The notes under the pieces were generated by a model. It was not told where the DNA came from, searched no databases, and worked only from the letters and a program-made list of their open reading frames with translations. 55,942 bases of DNA from an uncultured Alphaproteobacteria bacterium (GTDB taxonomy: Bacteria; Pseudomonadota; Alphaproteobacteria; Sphingomonadales; SMXR01). This document shows, piece by piece, positions 16,703-25,785 of this stretch. Position 1 is the stretch's first letter; each line of letters opens with the position of its first letter. Position numbers and translations under genes: made by a program. The stretch spans positions 1 through 55,942 of the forward strand of contig CAKZLM010000115.1 of NCBI GenBank assembly GCA_937126915.1, given 5' to 3'.

Positions 16703-17848
16703 ATGAAAGTTCGATTAAACACTGGTGTTTTGCAATTATTGTCGGTAATGGGAATTGTTGGATTTACCTTTTTTCTATCAGAAGCGTTAAAGCCAAATAA
16801 TCAGCAACAAACATCTGAAGGTCCAACGCTGAACAGAAACCAAGCCCCTGTTGTGAGCGTTGATTATTTCTCAAGCGAAAACTATCAACCTGTTATTGAG
16901 GTTAATGGCGAGATAGTCGCCCGCACAAAAATTGATGTTACAGCCCAGGTTACAGGTCGTGTTGCCAGCATATCTGATGCTTTTCGCCCAGGTGGCGAAT
17001 TTCGAAAGGGCAATGTACTATTTACCTTAGATAGTCAAGATTTCACCATTCGCCTTGAGCAGGCCAAGGCAGATGAGGCCATAGCAAACAGCAATTATAT
17101 TTTACAAAAATCAAAAGCTGACATTGCTGAAAGTGATTGGCGTAAAGTTTACCCGAATACAGAACCACCCGCACTAGCCATTTTAGAGCCGCAAATGATT
17201 GCCGCAAAAGCCAATTTAGACAAGGCCATTGCCGCCAGAAAAGCCGCAGAATTGGCACTTGAGCGTACCACCATTTTAGCGCCCTTTGATGGCAAGGTCT
17301 TATCAACCAACATTGGTGTAGGGCAATTGGTCGGCATTAATCAATCAGTTGGCATGGTTTATTCCAGCGATAGCGTTGAAATAGAAAGCCCCATTACGGC
17401 AGAAAATATCGCAACCATGGCCGATAAAGATCAGTATAGCGTATCTCTTTATCCAATCCATAATCCGAGCCAACGTCTTGCACTGGGTCGTCTTGTAGGG
17501 TTTGGCGCACAAATTGACCCTAAAAGCCGTATGGGCATGGCTTATATCAAGCCGACAAGCACAGATAAACTAGCCATTGGCACCTTCCTTAAAGCAGTTA
17601 TTATCAAAACGGACAGCCTTGAGGCGGTGCGTATCCCTTCAAAATTGGTGAGCATGTCGTCTGTTTGGGTTGTTTCTCAAAACAAGCTAAACAAGGTATC
17701 ATTATCTGTTTTGGGCTATGATGGGCAAGATGTGCTTGTAGCACCCTTTGATCAACACGGGGGCATAGCCCTAACCAAACCAGCCAATGCCTTTGTTGGG
17801 CAAACGGTGCGCGTTCAAAATGAAAACGAGGTGTCCAATGCTTACTGA
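16703..17848 (+). CDS. RND efflux periplasmic adaptor subunit (HlyD/AcrA family)
   Basis: Periplasmic adaptor bridging the RND pump to an outer-membrane channel. 381 aa with an N-terminal membrane anchor or signal (residues 9-26). A biotinyl-lipoyl half-motif at VNGEIVARTKIDVTAQVTGRV is followed by a helical hairpin rich in Ala/Lys, then the second half TTILAPFDGKVLSTNIGVGQLV, and beta-barrel domains to the C-terminus. No lipobox cysteine is evident at the end of the hydrophobic stretch. The gene overlaps the pump start by 11 nt. No outer-membrane factor is encoded nearby, so a shared TolC-type channel elsewhere is implied. Confidence 0.85.
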   Translation: MKVRLNTGVLQLLSVMGIVGFTFFLSEALKPNNQQQTSEGPTLNRNQAPVVSVDYFSSENYQPVIEVNGEIVARTKIDVTAQVTGRVASISDAFRPGGEFRKGNVLFTLDSQDFTIRLEQAKADEAIANSNYILQKSKADIAESDWRKVYPNTEPPALAILEPQMIAAKANLDKAIAARKAAELALERTTILAPFDGKVLSTNIGVGQLVGINQSVGMVYSSDSVEIESPITAENIATMADKDQYSVSLYPIHNPSQRLALGRLVGFGAQIDPKSRMGMAYIKPTSTDKLAIGTFLKAVIIKTDSLEAVRIPSKLVSMSSVWVVSQNKLNKVSLSVLGYDGQDVLVAPFDQHGGIALTKPANAFVGQTVRVQNENEVSNAY

Positions 17849-20800
17849 GGCAGACAAATCGTTTGAAGAACGTGGCCTAATCTATGGTTTTTTAAACAAC
17901 CCCATTGCGGCATCCTTGGCGACCTTTTTGATTTTGGTTGGCGGTTATTTATCGCTTACAGGTATTAGAACCGAGGCCTTTCCTGTGATCAACCCGAACA
18001 CGGTGACGGTTTCTGTATTATTCCCCGGTGCAACGCCAACCGAGGTGGAAGAGGGTATTACCAGGCGTGTTGAAGAATCTTTGGTTGGTCTTGATGGGGT
18101 CAAGAAAATCACCTCAACCGCCGCAGAAAGCCGTGGCTATGTCGTCGTTGAATTGGATGATTTTGCAGACCGTGATGACCTAAAAGATGACATTGAAACA
18201 GTAGTCAATGGCATTTCCAATTTCCCACCAGAAAATGCAGAAAAGCCTAAGGTAACCGCGCCCAAGCCAACAGGCAATGTGACCTCATTGGTGGTGACGG
18301 GGGAGATGGATGTTTATAATTTGCGCCAAGCTGCGCAAGACATCCAACGTGACCTTTTGACTGATCCGAATATCTCTCTGGTTGAACTGGCTGGCGCTCC
18401 CGACTATGAACTATCGATCGAAATAAGCGAACAGCAATTACAGCAATATGGCCTTAGTTTTGATGATGTGGCGCGGGCCATTCGCAGTGCGTCAATTGAT
18501 CTTGCCAGTGGTGAAATTATCAGCAGTTCTGGTAATATCCAGTTGCGGGTTAATGAATTGCGTAAAGAAGGCGTTGATTTTGAGAACATCGCCGTACGAA
18601 CAGATGAAAATGGCGGCGTATTGTATTTGCGTGACATTGCCCGTGTGGTGGATGGCTATGTGCCTAACATGGTTTATAACAGCTATAACGGCCATCCAGC
18701 GGTGTTTATCAATATTAACAAGCCTGTGGCAGAAGATATTCTGAAGGTTCGCTCTGCCGTGGATGAGTTTATGGCTGATTATACCCCACCAGCAGGCGTC
18801 GAGGTGACTGAATTTAGAGATCAAAGTAAAATAATCAGCGAGCGCATAAATTTACTATTACGCAATGCCTTGTTCGGTTTTGCTCTGGTCTTTAGCTTTA
18901 TGGTTTTGATGTTGGATCTGCGGTTGGCTTTTTGGGTGTGTGTGGGCATTACCACGGCCTTTACAGGCGGCTTTATCGTGTTGTCTTTGCTGGATGTGAC
19001 TCTAAACTTGGTGTCAATGTTTGCGCTGATCATTGTGCTGGGGCTGGTGGTGGATGATGCCGTTGTTATCGGTGAAAATATTGAGGCCAATAAAAAGCCC
19101 GGTCAAGACGCGAAATTAACCGCGCTAAAAGGCGTTATGGGGGTTCGGGCACCTGTGTTTGTCGGTGTTTTAACCACTATTGCTGCTTTCTCACCCTTGT
19201 TGTTTGCGGGTGGCACATTTGGTGAAATTTCACGCTCTATCCCCATTGTGGTAATTAGTATTTTAGTGGTTTCACTTTTTGAAGCTTTTTACCTTTTACC
19301 GTCACACTTAAGTAAGGGCGGTTCGTGGTCTAAGGGCGTGATGGCAGATTTGCAAGGCAAGGTTTCTGACGGCCTCAATAAGTTTACAGATAATTATTTA
19401 CGCCGTGCCGTAAGTTTTACAGGCCGCAATCGCTATGTCACTGTTTTTGCTGCCTTTTGCTTTTTTGTCTTATCCATTGTGATGGTGGCAAATGGCACAG
19501 TAGGTGTGCGCTTTTTCCCCTTTATTGAGGGCAATGATATTTCGGTGTCTATTGAATTGGAAAAAGGCGCACCGTTGGAGCAAACACAGCGCGTGGTCGG
19601 TCAAATTGAAGATGCGCTTTATGTAACCCTTGATCAAATTAACCAAGAAGAAAACCAAAATGTTGCCAAGTCTATATCTGTGACTGTTGGTGGGCGAACC
19701 TCTGGCGGCGGAGACCCTGCAAGGGGCAGCAGCTTTAATGCAGCCAATAACATTGGTCAGTTGCGGGTTGAATTGTTGCCTTATGGTGCCAGAACCCTAT
19801 CAGCTCGTGAGGTTGAACGACGCTGGCGTGAAAATGTTGGCACCGTGGAAGGTGTTGAGCGCCTGCGCTTTAACTCAGTCATTGGTGGCTTTGGGGCGGA
19901 CATTGATTATGAATTGTTTCATGAAGATGGTGAAAAACTGGCCGCTGCTGTAGGCTCCTTGAAAGCAAGTATTGAACAACAGGTTCCAGGATCATACGAA
20001 ATTGAAGACAGCTTTGACATTGGTAAGAAAGAATTGGTTTTTGCCCTAACCGATGCTGGACGTGCCGCAGGTCTTACCAATCGTGATTTAGCCCGCCAAG
20101 TGCGCCAAGCTTTCTTTGGTGAGGAAGTACAACGTATTCAACGGGGCCGTGATGAGGTAAAGGTTTATGTGCGCTATCCAGATCAAGAGCGCCGTTCAGA
20201 AGAGACCCTGAAAGATTTACGCATTCGTACCAATAATGGTGACTTGTTGCCCTTGTCTGTGGTTGCCACGTATCAAGAGGGTCAGGCCTTATCGTCTATT
20301 GAGCGTGTCGATGGCTTGCAGGTTATTCGCGTTACCGCACGCCTTGATGGTGGTGATGCCAGCATGCAGCCAACCGCGGCCAATGCCTTGCTGATGGATG
20401 AGGTTTTACCTGCTTTGTCGGCTGAGTATCCAAGATTGCGATATACCCAAGCAGGGGCGGCGCGTGAGCAGAATGAAGACTTTGCGTCCCTTGGTCGTGG
20501 GTTTTTATTAGTGATGCTGTTAATCTTTTCAATTTTAGCCATTCAGCTGCGCTCATACATTCAACCCTTTGCCATTATGGTATCCATTCCTTTGGGTATT
20601 GCAGGGGCCATTGTTGGGCATTTTGTTTTGGGCTTTGAGTTATCCTTCGTTTCCTTCTTTGGTATGGTCGCTTTATCGGGGGTTGCTGTAAATGCCTCGG
20701 TGGTGTTGGTTGATTATTATAATCGCCTGCGGTCAGAGCAGGGCATGGAACGCATCGCTGCCGCCGCAGAGGCCTCTGTCAGGCGCTTTAGACCGGTTTT

Positions 20801-21026
20801 GCTGACCTCGTTAACAACGGCTCTAGGCTTAGGTCCTTTGTTATTTGAAACCAGCACGCAAGCACAGTTTTTAATCCCCATGGCGGTAAGCTTAGGCTTT
20901 GGCATTTTAGTATCCAGTATCATGGTGCTTTTTGTGACGCCATCGGTATGTCTGGTGATAGATGACTTAAGACTGGGCAAGAAAAAAGCGGAAGACTTGG
21001 CGCCTTCTGCCACGGTTGTTGAGTAA
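17838..21026 (+). CDS. RND multidrug efflux pump, inner-membrane permease
   Basis: Proton-driven efflux transporter of the AcrB/HAE-1-like family, 1062 aa with twelve expected membrane helices and two large periplasmic domains. The start was set at ATG 17838, where GAGGTG lies 4 nt upstream; the frame extends back to 17787 inside the adaptor gene. The proton-relay acidic pair is D406-D407 in GLVVDDAVVIGENIE, and the FPVINPNTVTVSVLFPGATPTEVEE opening of the first periplasmic domain is typical of the family. The drug or lipid substrate cannot be predicted. The overlap with the adaptor implies co-translation. Confidence 0.9.
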   Translation: MLTEADKSFEERGLIYGFLNNPIAASLATFLILVGGYLSLTGIRTEAFPVINPNTVTVSVLFPGATPTEVEEGITRRVEESLVGLDGVKKITSTAAESRGYVVVELDDFADRDDLKDDIETVVNGISNFPPENAEKPKVTAPKPTGNVTSLVVTGEMDVYNLRQAAQDIQRDLLTDPNISLVELAGAPDYELSIEISEQQLQQYGLSFDDVARAIRSASIDLASGEIISSSGNIQLRVNELRKEGVDFENIAVRTDENGGVLYLRDIARVVDGYVPNMVYNSYNGHPAVFININKPVAEDILKVRSAVDEFMADYTPPAGVEVTEFRDQSKIISERINLLLRNALFGFALVFSFMVLMLDLRLAFWVCVGITTAFTGGFIVLSLLDVTLNLVSMFALIIVLGLVVDDAVVIGENIEANKKPGQDAKLTALKGVMGVRAPVFVGVLTTIAAFSPLLFAGGTFGEISRSIPIVVISILVVSLFEAFYLLPSHLSKGGSWSKGVMADLQGKVSDGLNKFTDNYLRRAVSFTGRNRYVTVFAAFCFFVLSIVMVANGTVGVRFFPFIEGNDISVSIELEKGAPLEQTQRVVGQIEDALYVTLDQINQEENQNVAKSISVTVGGRTSGGGDPARGSSFNAANNIGQLRVELLPYGARTLSAREVERRWRENVGTVEGVERLRFNSVIGGFGADIDYELFHEDGEKLAAAVGSLKASIEQQVPGSYEIEDSFDIGKKELVFALTDAGRAAGLTNRDLARQVRQAFFGEEVQRIQRGRDEVKVYVRYPDQERRSEETLKDLRIRTNNGDLLPLSVVATYQEGQALSSIERVDGLQVIRVTARLDGGDASMQPTAANALLMDEVLPALSAEYPRLRYTQAGAAREQNEDFASLGRGFLLVMLLIFSILAIQLRSYIQPFAIMVSIPLGIAGAIVGHFVLGFELSFVSFFGMVALSGVAVNASVVLVDYYNRLRSEQGMERIAAAAEASVRRFRPVLLTSLTTALGLGPLLFETSTQAQFLIPMAVSLGFGILVSSIMVLFVTPSVCLVIDDLRLGKKKAEDLAPSATVVE

Positions 21027-21184
21027 TTTCTGGTGGTTTTCTAAGTCAAGGATTTGAAAATTTAATCTGGATTAATGCGCGACAAAGTGCCGCAGTGTAA
21101 GTACTTGTTTTCTCAATGATTATTGTTAGAAGTTTTAACAATAAAAAATGACTTAAAATAACCTCTAGTTCAAATGATCTTAAA

Positions 21185-21625
21185 ATGGCTTATAAATCCT
21201 ATCTATTACAGGGCGGAGTCGTTCATAAAGTTTATGGCGACATAAATTATAATGAATGTCTAATGATGCTTCAAAATGGCTGGCTGAAGACTGAATGGAA
21301 TTCAGTTAAATTTGTCATTTATATAATTGATAAAAGTGCCAGAATGATTCTTAGCGACAAAGAGATTGATCTAATTAATCAGTTACAAAAAAGCGCAAAA
21401 TTAGATAAAGGCTATTTTCATCCAGCCGCTTTTTATTATACCAATCCAGATTCATATCAACGTCTAAGAAAACTTGAGGCTGGATCTCATCATATAGGTA
21501 ATAAAACGGTCAAGCTTATTGATAATATTAAAGAATTATGTCTTTACACAGGGGTTTCAGAGAGGGCGCTACAAGAGTTAATTACAAGCAAAGATTTTGG
21601 CGAGGATGAAGCTGTTCTTCTTTAG
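21185..21625 (+). CDS. Hypothetical protein, first of a tandem paralogue pair (146 aa)
   Basis: Not recognised. No signal peptide or membrane helix; mixed alpha/beta with aromatic-rich beta segments. By gapless hand alignment it is about 58% identical to the next gene and of identical length. The best conserved blocks are KSY-x-L-x-GGVVHKV at the start, ECLMMLQNGWLKT (residues 24-36) and IDLIN-x-LQK (62-71), then HP-x-AFY (79-84) and GSH (97-99) followed by a variable tail. GWLKT-x-W and the hydrophobic strand IYIID suggest a compact ligand- or protein-binding domain. Each gene has its own 5' region, so they may be expressed separately. Confidence 0.65.
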   Translation: MAYKSYLLQGGVVHKVYGDINYNECLMMLQNGWLKTEWNSVKFVIYIIDKSARMILSDKEIDLINQLQKSAKLDKGYFHPAAFYYTNPDSYQRLRKLEAGSHHIGNKTVKLIDNIKELCLYTGVSERALQELITSKDFGEDEAVLL

Positions 21626-21752
21626 CTAGATGTTCTATTAATGTGTCTTAAGTTCACGATTTTGTGATCATTTCATTTGTTAACCTAATTATAACTATTA
21701 GGCGATAATTGGCTGCCATCCCTAGCTATTAACTAAAAAAAAGGTATAGAAT

Positions 21753-22193
21753 ATGCCATTTAAATCTTATGCGCTAAAAGGCGGTGTTGTTCATAAAGTT
21801 TTTGGTAAGTTTAATAATGATGAATGCTTAATGATGCTTCAAAATGGATGGTTAAAAACCAATTGGAAAAACATAAAATTTGCCATTTATATCATTGATA
21901 ATGAAGCCCAAATTGAGCTTACAGACGAACAAATTGATCTCATAAATACGCTGCAAAAAAATGCCAAAGTTGATAAAGGTCATAATCACCCATCAGCCTT
22001 TTATTGCGATAATCCTAAGTCATTTGATAGAATTTATAGACTCGTTTCAGGGTCGCATCAGTTGGGAAATACCAAGGTGAAAATCTTTGATCGTATTGAA
22101 GAGTTAAGCTTATTCACAGGTGCACCTAGAAAAGCGCTACAAGATTTGATTACCCCGGATGATCAAACAGAACATTTTGCCATTCCTCTTTAG
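21753..22193 (+). CDS. Hypothetical protein, second of a tandem paralogue pair (146 aa)
   Basis: Not recognised; paralogue of the preceding gene with the same length and no alignment gaps, so it arose by tandem duplication. The most divergent parts are residues 48-60 and the last 12. The conserved pattern GGVVHKV, ECLMMLQNGWLKT, IDLIN-x-LQK, HP-x-AFY and GSH is intact, arguing that both copies are functional. AAAAGG at 21739-21745 precedes the ATG by about 8 nt. The intergenic 127 nt is AT-rich with no obvious hairpin. Confidence 0.65.
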   Translation: MPFKSYALKGGVVHKVFGKFNNDECLMMLQNGWLKTNWKNIKFAIYIIDNEAQIELTDEQIDLINTLQKNAKVDKGHNHPSAFYCDNPKSFDRIYRLVSGSHQLGNTKVKIFDRIEELSLFTGAPRKALQDLITPDDQTEHFAIPL

Positions 22194-22267
22194 TAAAATG
22201 ACATAAAAATTTAATTTTACTTTGCGTATAAAAGCCCTAAATACTCTTATGGCTACTAAGGATTAAA

Positions 22268-23035
22268 ATGACGCAAAAATTATGCAGAAAATTGTTGAAA
22301 AACCTAACGTTAGGGTTGGCTTTATTTGGCCAGCCGTTGCTGGCTGTTGAAGACGATCAAGTGAACATGCTGTATGATTTAAATCCGCCTTATTTTTATG
22401 TCCAAGAAGATGGTCAATTAACAGGCTTAAGTTATCGCCATGTTATGTCTGTGATGGAAAAAGCTTCTTTAAAAGTAAATTGGACACAGTCTAATTATCT
22501 ACGATTATTCAGAACCATAAAAAATAGTGCTAAGCCCTATTGCGCCGCGGGCTATTCTCAAAGACCTGAACGCTTGGAAAGCGCTCAAATAGTGGCGCCC
22601 TTTAGGACGTCTTCTGCGCTATATATTGCCACCAAAGCGTCAAAAAAAGGCTTGTTTCAAAGTTATGATACGGTCGAACAGGTGGTTGCTGCTCAAAATT
22701 TGACAGGGGGGTTTATCTCCGGGGCAACTTATGGCGGTTTAATTCCAGATAATCATCAGGCGGTTACTCATAATAAAATATTCGTCAGTGGCTCTGACCT
22801 TGATATGGCGCGTCTGGTCATTTATGATCGCGTTGATTATGTCTTATTGTTCAAAGAACAGGCCGATTATTTCCGCGACACCTTGAAAAAAGGCAGCGAT
22901 TTAATCATTGTTGAAGCGCTTTCAAAAGACCTAGAGAGACAAACATATTTTTATTGTTCAAAAAATCTTGATCCTATGACTGTTAAAAAGCTAAAGGATG
23001 CTTTTGCTGTAAAAGATAGTGGTAAAGGTTTTTAA
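22268..23035 (+). CDS. Periplasmic substrate-binding (SBP_bac_3-like) protein
   Basis: 255-aa secreted protein with a signal peptide (residues 1-26, ending LLAVE) and the two-lobe topology of family 3 solute-binding proteins. It opens with DLNPPYFYVQEDGQLTGLSYRHV and later has AAGYSQRPERLESAQIVAPF, the usual lobe-crossing region. No ABC permease is adjacent, so it may be a stand-alone sensor-type binding protein rather than part of a transporter. Its last 4 nt overlap the 3' end of the convergent copD-like gene. Confidence 0.65.
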   Translation: MTQKLCRKLLKNLTLGLALFGQPLLAVEDDQVNMLYDLNPPYFYVQEDGQLTGLSYRHVMSVMEKASLKVNWTQSNYLRLFRTIKNSAKPYCAAGYSQRPERLESAQIVAPFRTSSALYIATKASKKGLFQSYDTVEQVVAAQNLTGGFISGATYGGLIPDNHQAVTHNKIFVSGSDLDMARLVIYDRVDYVLLFKEQADYFRDTLKKGSDLIIVEALSKDLERQTYFYCSKNLDPMTVKKLKDAFAVKDSGKGF

Positions 23036-23889
23036 TTCGGTGAAAAATTACTGGTTAAAATTGCTGTGGCAATAATCATCAAAACAATGAGAACAAATTC
23101 TAGCAATATGGACCTTTGCAGTTTTAGTGAGGCATCTCTTGCGTTACTCTCTAAGGCAGGCCCTAAACGCCATTTGTTGATTGTTGCCAACAACATTAAA
23201 ACCCCAAAAATAACAGCCTTAAACAATAAAATATTTCCATAGATATGATCTGTGAAAGCAAAGCCATCCATAATGGTCAAGGCCAGATATATCCCGCTGA
23301 TAAAAATAACAGGAACCAGCCAACTGGCGATGCGTGAATAACTGGTTATAAGGCGATGAAGGGTAGCTTTTTCTTCCAGTCGTAATGACAAGATCAATGG
23401 CAATAAAGAGCCGAACCAAAAGAAGATAATCATGATATGGCTGAAAAGGGCAGGCGCTAAAAACACTCTTTCCGTATGGTCACTTGTATGGCCTGTATAG
23501 GTGAAGGAGAGGGCTATCAAGACAATGCCAATGGTCGCCGTGATGGTCTTTGCCTGTTGTTTTATTTTGATAGAGGACATAATGAAGGCAAGGCCCAAAA
23601 GAGTCATTGTTTTTGACAGACCCAAACTAGACTGCAAAATCATCTTTTGTAATGCTAGATCGGCAATTGCATCATAACTGCCCATAAATTTAACAGCATC
23701 AAACCATTGAAAAACAAGTGCATAGAAAAAGCTGATATAGCTTAGTTTGATCAGCGCTTGTTTTAAACCTTCCTCAGAATTATGAAGTTGGCTGGCAAAC
23801 AGGTGATAATAAAGCCAGCCGCCAGCCGTTTGTAGAACCAAAAGAAAGTATATGGCTTTAGTGATCGAATATAATGTTTCGATGCTCAT
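23032..23889 (-). CDS. copD: CopD-family copper transport/resistance membrane protein
   Basis: 285-aa integral membrane protein with about eight hydrophobic helices. The C-terminal CopD domain begins at about residue 190 (SYSRIASWLVPVIFISGIYLA), and TYTGHTSDH at residues 131-139 contributes histidines that could bind copper. The gene follows copC after 11 nt on the same strand; CopC/CopD pairs handle periplasmic copper (known for the family). CopD direction of transport is debated, so import and resistance are both possible. Confidence 0.8.
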   Translation of the reverse strand: MSIETLYSITKAIYFLLVLQTAGGWLYYHLFASQLHNSEEGLKQALIKLSYISFFYALVFQWFDAVKFMGSYDAIADLALQKMILQSSLGLSKTMTLLGLAFIMSSIKIKQQAKTITATIGIVLIALSFTYTGHTSDHTERVFLAPALFSHIMIIFFWFGSLLPLILSLRLEEKATLHRLITSYSRIASWLVPVIFISGIYLALTIMDGFAFTDHIYGNILLFKAVIFGVLMLLATINKWRLGPALESNARDASLKLQRSILLEFVLIVLMIIATAILTSNFSPN

Positions 23890-23900
23890 CCGGGAGATAC

Positions 23901-24251
23901 TTATTCTTCAATGATAAAGGTGATTTTGCCTGCAATTGGATGCATGTCCTTAGACACCGCGCGCCATTCAATTACATAACTGCCTGTGGTTAGATCGGGA
24001 AGGCTAGCCTCAAGCTTATTCACCATCCCACTTGGAAGGTCGCTAATCTCATGATTTATGCCATTGTCACCAGTGAGAGTGATTTTCATGATTTTTGCGA
24101 CTTGGGTTAATTCTAACGAGAGTTTTTGCGGAGCGCTTTTTAAGACCGTTTCATTTTCTGGGTTTGATTTTAACAGTTTCACATGGGCGTTGGCGTTAAA
24201 AGACAATCCCACTGCACATAACACCATTAAGGCAAAAACTTTTCTCATCAA
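23901..24251 (-). CDS. copC: CopC-family periplasmic copper-binding protein
   Basis: 116-aa secreted beta-sandwich protein. The signal peptide ends after NANA at about residue 22, leaving His as mature residue 1 (AHVKLLKSNP), which is the copper(II) ligand position in CopC. The C-terminal MHPIAG near residue 105 supplies the other conserved His. The spacing of the two His motifs matches CopC/YobA. AGAGGG lies upstream of the ATG at 24249-24251. It leads the copC-copD pair. Confidence 0.85.
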   Translation of the reverse strand: MMRKVFALMVLCAVGLSFNANAHVKLLKSNPENETVLKSAPQKLSLELTQVAKIMKITLTGDNGINHEISDLPSGMVNKLEASLPDLTTGSYVIEWRAVSKDMHPIAGKITFIIEE

Positions 24252-24381
24252 TAAACCCTCTTTATTTAAATATTAGAGTTGTTGTTACTTATATAGGAAA
24301 TATGGTCAAGCCGTTTTTTTTGCCTGCCATGCCGGAACATGTATAGTGTCTATGCGACTATTTTTTTACGGGGAGAGAGTT

Positions 24382-24843
24382 ATGAAAATAATGAATGTTT
24401 TAGCCATTATTGCGGTCTTTGCTATGACCACGGCCTTTAACAACAAAAAAGATGAAGCGCAGATTATGGAAATTTTGCAGGGTGTGAAGCATGGCTGGGA
24501 AAATGGCGATGGCGCACCATTTCGCAAACATTTCTTAGACTTTGATGGTGCTCGATTTGTTGAAACAGGTGGTCAGAACGATAGTTTAACCGACCTGATT
24601 GAGCATCATGTTGAGCCTGAAAAAGACGCCATGGAATATTTAACCATCGATTTTGGTGAGGTAGAGATGCATTTTGAAGGAAACATGGCATGGGCCGTGG
24701 CTGATATTGCCGTTAAGGGTAAGGTGAAAAAGTCTGGCTTTGAATTTGATAAAACAGGGTATGAGACATTTATATTTCGGCGTGTAGAAGGGGATTGGAA
24801 AGTGGTTCACACCCATTCATCCACCCGTGACCGCAGAAAATAA
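24382..24843 (+). CDS. Secreted NTF2-like (SnoaL/DUF4440) protein
   Basis: 153 aa. The start was placed at ATG 24382 because GGGGAGAGAG sits just upstream; the open frame from 24346 has no ribosome site. A short hydrophobic N-terminus ([16 protein letters not shown]) acts as signal peptide or anchor. The rest fits an NTF2-like fold: an N-terminal helix [19 protein letters not shown], then strands, with [13 protein letters not shown] and the ending [18 protein letters not shown], a standard SnoaL-like strand pair. Function unknown. Confidence 0.7.
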   Translation: MKIMNVLAIIAVFAMTTAFNNKKDEAQIMEILQGVKHGWENGDGAPFRKHFLDFDGARFVETGGQNDSLTDLIEHHVEPEKDAMEYLTIDFGEVEMHFEGNMAWAVADIAVKGKVKKSGFEFDKTGYETFIFRRVEGDWKVVHTHSSTRDRRK

Positions 24844-24879
24844 TGATGATGGTTAATTGAGCACTTTAAAAAGAGCAGG

Positions 24880-24907
24880 AAAATGGGCGTAATTGCCCAT
24901 TTTTTTG
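24880..24907 (+). terminator. Rho-independent terminator after the NTF2-like gene
   Basis: AAAATGGGC (24880-24888) pairs with GCCCATTTT (24895-24903) over a 6-nt loop, running into seven or more T. Confidence 0.85.
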
Positions 24908-25022
24908 TTTCAAAATGACTTTTTTTCATTTTGTGCAATTTAACTATTGTCAAAGCCGATCTTTTGTCCTAAAACGCGCCTCGTTCCAGATGGTCATGGA
25001 ATTATCCTTGATCAAATTATCT

Positions 25023-25100
<78 letters not shown>

Positions 25101-25130
25101 CTCTTTCTTTAGAGATGTTCTTGATAAGAA

Positions 25131-25166
25131 GAAAAAGCCTCTCAACTGCGAGAGGCTTTTTTCTTT
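25131..25166 (+). terminator. Terminator after tRNA-Pro
   Basis: A perfect 12-bp stem, AAAAAGCCTCTC (25132-25143) and GAGAGGCTTTTT (25150-25161), with a 6-nt loop and a T-rich tail. Confidence 0.9.
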
Positions 25167-25305
25167 TGTTCTAACAGCCTGAAAGCATGCAATTTTTTAT
25201 CAAAGCAATGATTGTTTTCTTGACCAGCGCGCGATTGTTGGTCATTGTACCGCCGATTATGGAATGTGAGTCGTAAGACCCTTGTTGATCAAGAGAGTGA
25301 AAGCC

Positions 25306-25587
25306 ATGACTTTAGCACGTATTTATTCACCCGCTAGAAACGCTATGCAATCTGGTAAGGCAAAAGTTGGTAAATGGATTCTTGAATTTGAGCCAACCGC
25401 GGCCAAAACCCCTGATAATTTGATGGGATGGTCTGGTTCTGACGATATGCACAGCCAAATCAAATTGAAATTTGCCACCCAAGAAGATGCTGAGGCCTAT
25501 GCCAAGCGTGAACATATCGAGTATGTGGTTGTGCCGCCCAAACAGCCAAAAACCATCATCAAATCTTACGCCAGCAATTTCAAATAA
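25306..25587 (+). CDS. ETC complex I subunit (NDUFS4-like) family protein
   Basis: 93-aa accessory subunit of the alphaproteobacterial/mitochondrial type NADH:quinone oxidoreductase, peripheral on the cytoplasmic arm. The N-terminal ARIYSPARNAMQSG and the central WILEFEP followed by LMGWSGSDDMHSQIKLKF are the family signature. The start was set at 25306, downstream of GAGAG; the frame extends to 25282. Found in Alphaproteobacteria and mitochondria, it is one of the best taxonomic markers in the window. It lies between two tRNA genes and far from any nuo operon. Confidence 0.9.
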   Translation: MTLARIYSPARNAMQSGKAKVGKWILEFEPTAAKTPDNLMGWSGSDDMHSQIKLKFATQEDAEAYAKREHIEYVVVPPKQPKTIIKSYASNFK

Positions 25588-25600
25588 TTCTTTTTCTTGC

Positions 25601-25677
25601 GGCCCCATAGCTCAACTGGATAGAGCATCTGCCTTCTAAGCAGAGGGTTTCAGGTTCGAGTCCTGATGGGGTCGCCA
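25601..25677 (+). tRNA. tRNA-Arg(TCT)
   Basis: 77 nt cloverleaf. Acceptor GGCCCCA pairs with TGGGGTC (one G-T), discriminator G, encoded CCA at 25675-25677. Anticodon stem TCTGC / GCAGA closes CTTCTAA, giving anticodon TCT. T arm GGTTCGAGTCC. Confidence 0.97.
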
Positions 25678-25785
25678 CTTTCCCTATATCCCCTTTTCCT
25701 ATTGCATTTTTAAATCTTTTCTTGTGCTTTTGCTGAAAGGCTTTAGTCTTTTCGTCAGTTAAGATTCATGTGTGGAGGGGAAACA

